NCBI GenBank assembly: GCA_023439305.1 | Contig: JAEXOO010000024.1 | Span: forward strand, 1-64,000 | DNA length: 64,000 nucleotides | Direction: 5' to 3' | Origin: Pseudomonadota bacterium | Lineage (GTDB): Bacteria; Pseudomonadota; Gammaproteobacteria; Burkholderiales; Burkholderiaceae_B | In this document: piece after piece, positions 61,288 through 64,000 of the stretch | How positions within the stretch are numbered: position 1 is the first letter of the stretch | Layout of the letters: each line of letters opens with the position of its first letter | Program-made: the position numbers and the translations under genes | The notes under the pieces: model-generated | What the model was told of the DNA's origin: nothing | Seen by the model: only the letters and a program-made list of their open reading frames with translations | The model's database searches: none

Positions 61288-61314
61288 TACGGCATATACG
61301 AGTACGATGCCGTA
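61288..61314. promoter_or_regulatory. 8-bp inverted repeat upstream of the Bcr/CflA gene
   Basis: TACGGCAT and ATGCCGTA are exact reverse complements 11 bases apart, 27 bp before the ATG at 61341. Operator candidate; it could alternatively form a weak hairpin after the helicase gene. Confidence 0.4.
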
Positions 61315-61340
61315 TTGCATTCATCTACATATATTCGCGT

Positions 61341-62528
61341 ATGAATTACCGCAACTTGACGCTGGTGCTGGCGGCGCTGGCCATGCTCGGGCCGTTCGCC
61401 ACGGACGCCTATCTGCCCGCCTTCCACCGGATTGGCGAAGAGTTCGACGTGGATCAATCGCTGGTGCAGCAAACGCTGAGCGTGTATCTGTTCGGTTTCG
61501 CCTTCATGAGCTTGTTCTGGGGCACGCTGTCCGATAGCTTCGGGCGGCGACCGGTGATCATGGCGTCGCTGATTTTGTTCGCCATCGGGTCGATCGGCTC
61601 GGCGCTGGCGCCTTCGTTTGGCTGGCTGCTGTTCTTTCGCATGTTGCAAGGCTGTTCGGCGGGGGCCGGCCGGGTGGTCGGTCAGGCCTTGGCGCGCGAT
61701 TGTGTGCAGGGGGCGGCGGCCCAGAAGCTGTTCGCCCACATCACCATGGTGTTCAGCCTTGCGCCCGCGATTGCGCCGGTAGTGGGCGGCTACCTGAGCA
61801 GCCATACCGGCTGGCGGGCGATTTTCTGGATGCTGACGCTGGTGACGTTGGGACTGATCGCGCTCTGCCTGCGCCAACTGCCTGAAACCCTGGCGCCGGC
61901 GCATCGCCAGCCCTTGAAACTGAGGCCTATTCTGGGCAATTATCTGCGCGCCTTGCGCCATGGGCGTTTTGTGCTGGCCATTCTGGCCGTCGCCTTTGCA
62001 TTTGCGGGCTTTGCCTTGTATATCTCCTCGGCGGCCAGTTTTGTCATCGGCATCCTCGGTTTGACGGAAACAGCGTTCGCGTGGCTGTTCCTGCCCTTTA
62101 TCGCCGGCATGCTGGGCGGCTCCATGATCAATGCACGTTTTGCCGAACGCATTGCGCCGGCTCGCATGATACGGATGGGGCTGAGCATTCTGTTTCTGGG
62201 TGCCGGCCTGAACGCGACCTACAACCTGCTCTTTCAGGCCGCGGTGCCGTGGGCGGTGATGCCTATCTTCATTTACGCCTTCGGCATGTCCATGGCCTTG
62301 CCGGGCATGACAGTCGTGACGCTGGGCACGTTTCCGACCATGCGCGGTCTGGCTTCGTCACTGCAAAGCGCCGTACAAATGTTGATCTTTGCCACGGTGT
62401 CCGGCGTCGTGGCGCCCGTGCTGTACGACAGCGGTCTGCTGCTGGCATTGGGCATGCTGATCAGCGCTGCGCTTTCGGCATTCTTGTGGTGGTGCAGTCA
62501 GCGCGGTGCAGTGATCAAGGCCGATTAA
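61341..62528 (+). CDS. Bcr/CflA family MFS multidrug exporter
   Basis: A 395-residue major-facilitator protein of the DHA1 group. It shows the opening LGPFATDAYLPAFHRIGEEF, motif A GTLSDSFGRRPVIM and motif C-like FSLAPAIAPVVGGYL. Twelve segments are expected. The substrate is unknown. The ATG at 61341 has no clear ribosome site. Confidence 0.92.
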   Translation: MNYRNLTLVLAALAMLGPFATDAYLPAFHRIGEEFDVDQSLVQQTLSVYLFGFAFMSLFWGTLSDSFGRRPVIMASLILFAIGSIGSALAPSFGWLLFFRMLQGCSAGAGRVVGQALARDCVQGAAAQKLFAHITMVFSLAPAIAPVVGGYLSSHTGWRAIFWMLTLVTLGLIALCLRQLPETLAPAHRQPLKLRPILGNYLRALRHGRFVLAILAVAFAFAGFALYISSAASFVIGILGLTETAFAWLFLPFIAGMLGGSMINARFAERIAPARMIRMGLSILFLGAGLNATYNLLFQAAVPWAVMPIFIYAFGMSMALPGMTVVTLGTFPTMRGLASSLQSAVQMLIFATVSGVVAPVLYDSGLLLALGMLISAALSAFLWWCSQRGAVIKAD

Positions 62529-62704
62529 GAGGTGTTAGAGCGGGCTGTATGGCTTGACGATACCGGGTCGCGTTCCGGACAATTTAGCTCAGCCGCTTAC
62601 CGTGCTGCTGGCGCCGCGCTCCAGTGCGGCCTCGGATTGCCGGCAGGTCGGCGTTCCGCTGCCTTGAGCTTTATTCGTATTTTCTTGTTCTATTGACTCG
62701 CCTG

Positions 62705-63691
62705 ATGAACCCAGCCGCCCCCTCCGCCCCGAATCTGGACGATGATGCCTTGCAACTGGAGGCGCAGGCCTGGGTGATCCGTTTGAAAACGTCATCCATG
62801 ACGGCGCGCCAGGCGCGCGAGTTCCGCCGTTGGTGCGCACGCAGTCAGGCCCACGCCACCGCCTTTGTGCAGGCTCGTGAAATCTGGGATGCCTTGCCGC
62901 AGACGCGCGAGCAGTGGACACAGGACTTTGAGCAGCGTCATGGGCGTCGGCACAGTCCGGCGCGGCGCGCTTTCCTGGGCGGCGCCTTGGCCTGCGGCGC
63001 GCTGTATCTGGTGGCGCGGCCTCCGATGCAGTTGTGGCCCAGCCTGGCGGATTTGCGTGCAGATTACCGCACTGGCGCGGGCGAGCAGCGGCGTGTGGAA
63101 GTGGCTGAGCATGTCTGGCTGGACATGAATACCCGCACGCGCCTGAATCTGCGGGAAGACCCCCACCTGGGACGCTCGGTCGAGCTGCTGGACGGCGAGA
63201 TCGAGGTGCGTCAGGCCGGCATGTCGGCGACCGCGTTTACGGTATTCGCCGGCGCAGGCACCATACAGGCCTTCAATGGCCGCACCAATATCCGCTATCT
63301 GGACCGCGAGGTCTGCGTGACCTGCCTGTCCGGCGGGGCTCTGGTGGATTACTTCGGGCAGCGCCAGACGCTGGAGCCTGGTCAGCAGGTGATCTACGGC
63401 CGTATGCCGTTGGGACAGCCGCAGGCAGTGCCGCAGCAGCAGGCGCCGTCCTGGCGCCAGGGGCGGCTGGTGTTCGACAATGTTCCGCTGTCCGAGGTCG
63501 TGCGCGAGCTGAATCGCTACTGGGCGGGCCGCCTGATCCTGACTGACGAATCCCTGGGCCGCAGCCGCGTCACCGCGCAATTTGCCCTGGATCGCCTGGA
63601 CGAGGCTCCCGAGCTGATCCGCAACGCCTACGGCGTGGAGCTGACCCGCCTGCCGGGCGGCATTATCCTGCTGGGGCGTGCTTCGGCTTGA
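62705..63691 (+). CDS. FecR family anti-sigma / sensor protein
   Basis: A 328-residue inner-membrane protein with an N-terminal DUF4880 domain (about 20-65), one transmembrane segment (about 92-112), a periplasmic FecR domain (VWLDMNTRTRLNLRE, FTVFAGAGTIQAFNGRTNI) and a C-terminal DNVPLSEVVRELNRYW secretin/TonB-like short domain. FecR carries the signal from a TonB-dependent receptor to an ECF sigma factor. Unusually, no FecI-like gene precedes it in this window and no receptor follows within the 309 bases left. Confidence 0.92.
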   Translation: MNPAAPSAPNLDDDALQLEAQAWVIRLKTSSMTARQAREFRRWCARSQAHATAFVQAREIWDALPQTREQWTQDFEQRHGRRHSPARRAFLGGALACGALYLVARPPMQLWPSLADLRADYRTGAGEQRRVEVAEHVWLDMNTRTRLNLREDPHLGRSVELLDGEIEVRQAGMSATAFTVFAGAGTIQAFNGRTNIRYLDREVCVTCLSGGALVDYFGQRQTLEPGQQVIYGRMPLGQPQAVPQQQAPSWRQGRLVFDNVPLSEVVRELNRYWAGRLILTDESLGRSRVTAQFALDRLDEAPELIRNAYGVELTRLPGGIILLGRASA

Positions 63692-64000
63692 AATTTTTGT
63701 CGTGAGCTTAGCGGAAAACTGGGTTTACGATTTGACTCAAGCAGGAAAAGTCAGGTTTTCTTGAGCAGCGCCTGGGCCGACCGGCTTGGCTGGGTCTCTG
63801 GCCCGCGTTACACGCGGGTACCCTTGTCAGTGTTTGTGGCGGGCGGCACGTGAACTCGCACGATGATTCGTCCCCCGGACGAATCACAAGCGTCGTGCTC
63901 GAACAAGCACGTGCCTTGCCTCCCGCCCCTGCACACTGCCTGCGGCCAGGGCCCTGACTCGCCCGCCGGTCGGCCCAGGCGCTGCTCAAGAAAACAACAT
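63692..64000. other. Non-coding end region with a large palindrome
   Basis: No convincing gene is present here. The region is dominated by the symmetric element at 63755-63995. A smaller pairing (ctcaa...gaaaa with ttttc...ttgag) overlaps its left edge. Confidence 0.7.
63755..63995. repeat. 241-bp symmetric inverted-repeat element
   Basis: The first and last 31 bases are perfect reverse complements (left begins gttttcttgagcagcgcctg). The centre at 63864-63886 is also perfect: tgattcgtcc-ccc-ggacgaatca. Both share the same midpoint, 63875. Between them the arms pair partly (GGCGGG, GCACGTG, CAGTGT blocks) and contain local hairpins such as CCCGCG-ttaca-CGCGGG. It could be a MITE-like element, an extended intergenic repeat or a folded RNA. 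It has no obvious target-site duplication. Confidence 0.8.

Noticed and set aside
63708..63989. A 93-codon minus-strand frame across the large palindrome
   Set aside because: Its composition follows the inverted repeat; no similarity or ribosome site.

Overview
The window reads as chromosome of a high-GC betaproteobacterium, most likely Alcaligenaceae/Burkholderiales. The evidence is the housekeeping order mltA-apaG / rpe ... gph-trpE-trpG-trpD-trpC, a 5S rRNA end of betaproteobacterial type, a NnrS-type NO-tolerance gene, and a consistently GC-rich third codon position. The genus cannot be fixed from sequence alone.

Layout. (a) 1-120: the 3' end of a 5S rRNA gene and its terminator. (b) 201-8186: an anaerobic block with a Crp/Fnr regulator, nnrS with a DUF2249 gene, ubiUVT for O2-independent ubiquinone synthesis, and a class III ribonucleotide reductase whose glycyl-radical domain is a separate 60-residue protein. 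Two NrdR boxes 31 bp apart and several FNR-like sites lie here. (c) 8241-9446: a cytochrome P450 behind a perfect 17-bp inverted repeat. (d) 9538-14852: trpEGDC with a HIT-family gene, preceded by a Trp-rich leader peptide and an attenuator, then gph. (e) 15062-25017: an EAL/GGDEF protein lying between gph and rpe, then apaG, mltA, an FAD monooxygenase, dsbC, a degenerate receiver-wHTH-EAL regulator and a chemoreceptor.

(f) 25040-44565: a catecholate siderophore locus. A periplasmic Fes-like esterase has its own Fur box. A long leftward gene set follows: a five-gene Liv-type (HAAT) ABC transporter behind a strong Fur box, the phosphopantetheinyl transferase entD, a second Fur box, then entE, a stand-alone aryl carrier protein, a serine-type NRPS (entF), the exporter entS, a YncE-like beta-propeller flanked by hairpins, and entC, entB, entA. 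A lower-GC patch (about 26.7-27.9 kb) separates the esterase from entA. The expected product is a 2,3-dihydroxybenzoyl-serine (enterobactin-like) siderophore.

(g) 44748-52190: an Rpn-family nuclease gene, a MarR regulator, and an operon of an SsuABC-like importer with a 3-hydroxyacyl-CoA dehydrogenase-like enzyme and an opine-dehydrogenase-like enzyme. (h) 52276-56920: the uptake side of the siderophore system (FepB-, FepC- and FepD-like proteins plus two cytoplasmic esterases) around a Fur-like site. No TonB-dependent receptor is present in the window. (i) 56941-63691: an XRE/DUF2975 pair, a SUV3-like RNA helicase, a Bcr/CflA exporter and a FecR-like anti-sigma protein without an adjacent sigma factor. 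(j) 63755-63995: a 241-bp symmetric inverted-repeat element with perfect 31-bp ends.

The strongest points for follow-up are the Liv-type transporter under Fur control inside a siderophore cluster, the split class III reductase lacking an ATP-cone, the large terminal palindrome, the degenerate RR-EAL regulator and the dehydrogenase/importer operon. No CRISPR array, tRNA or complete insertion sequence was seen.
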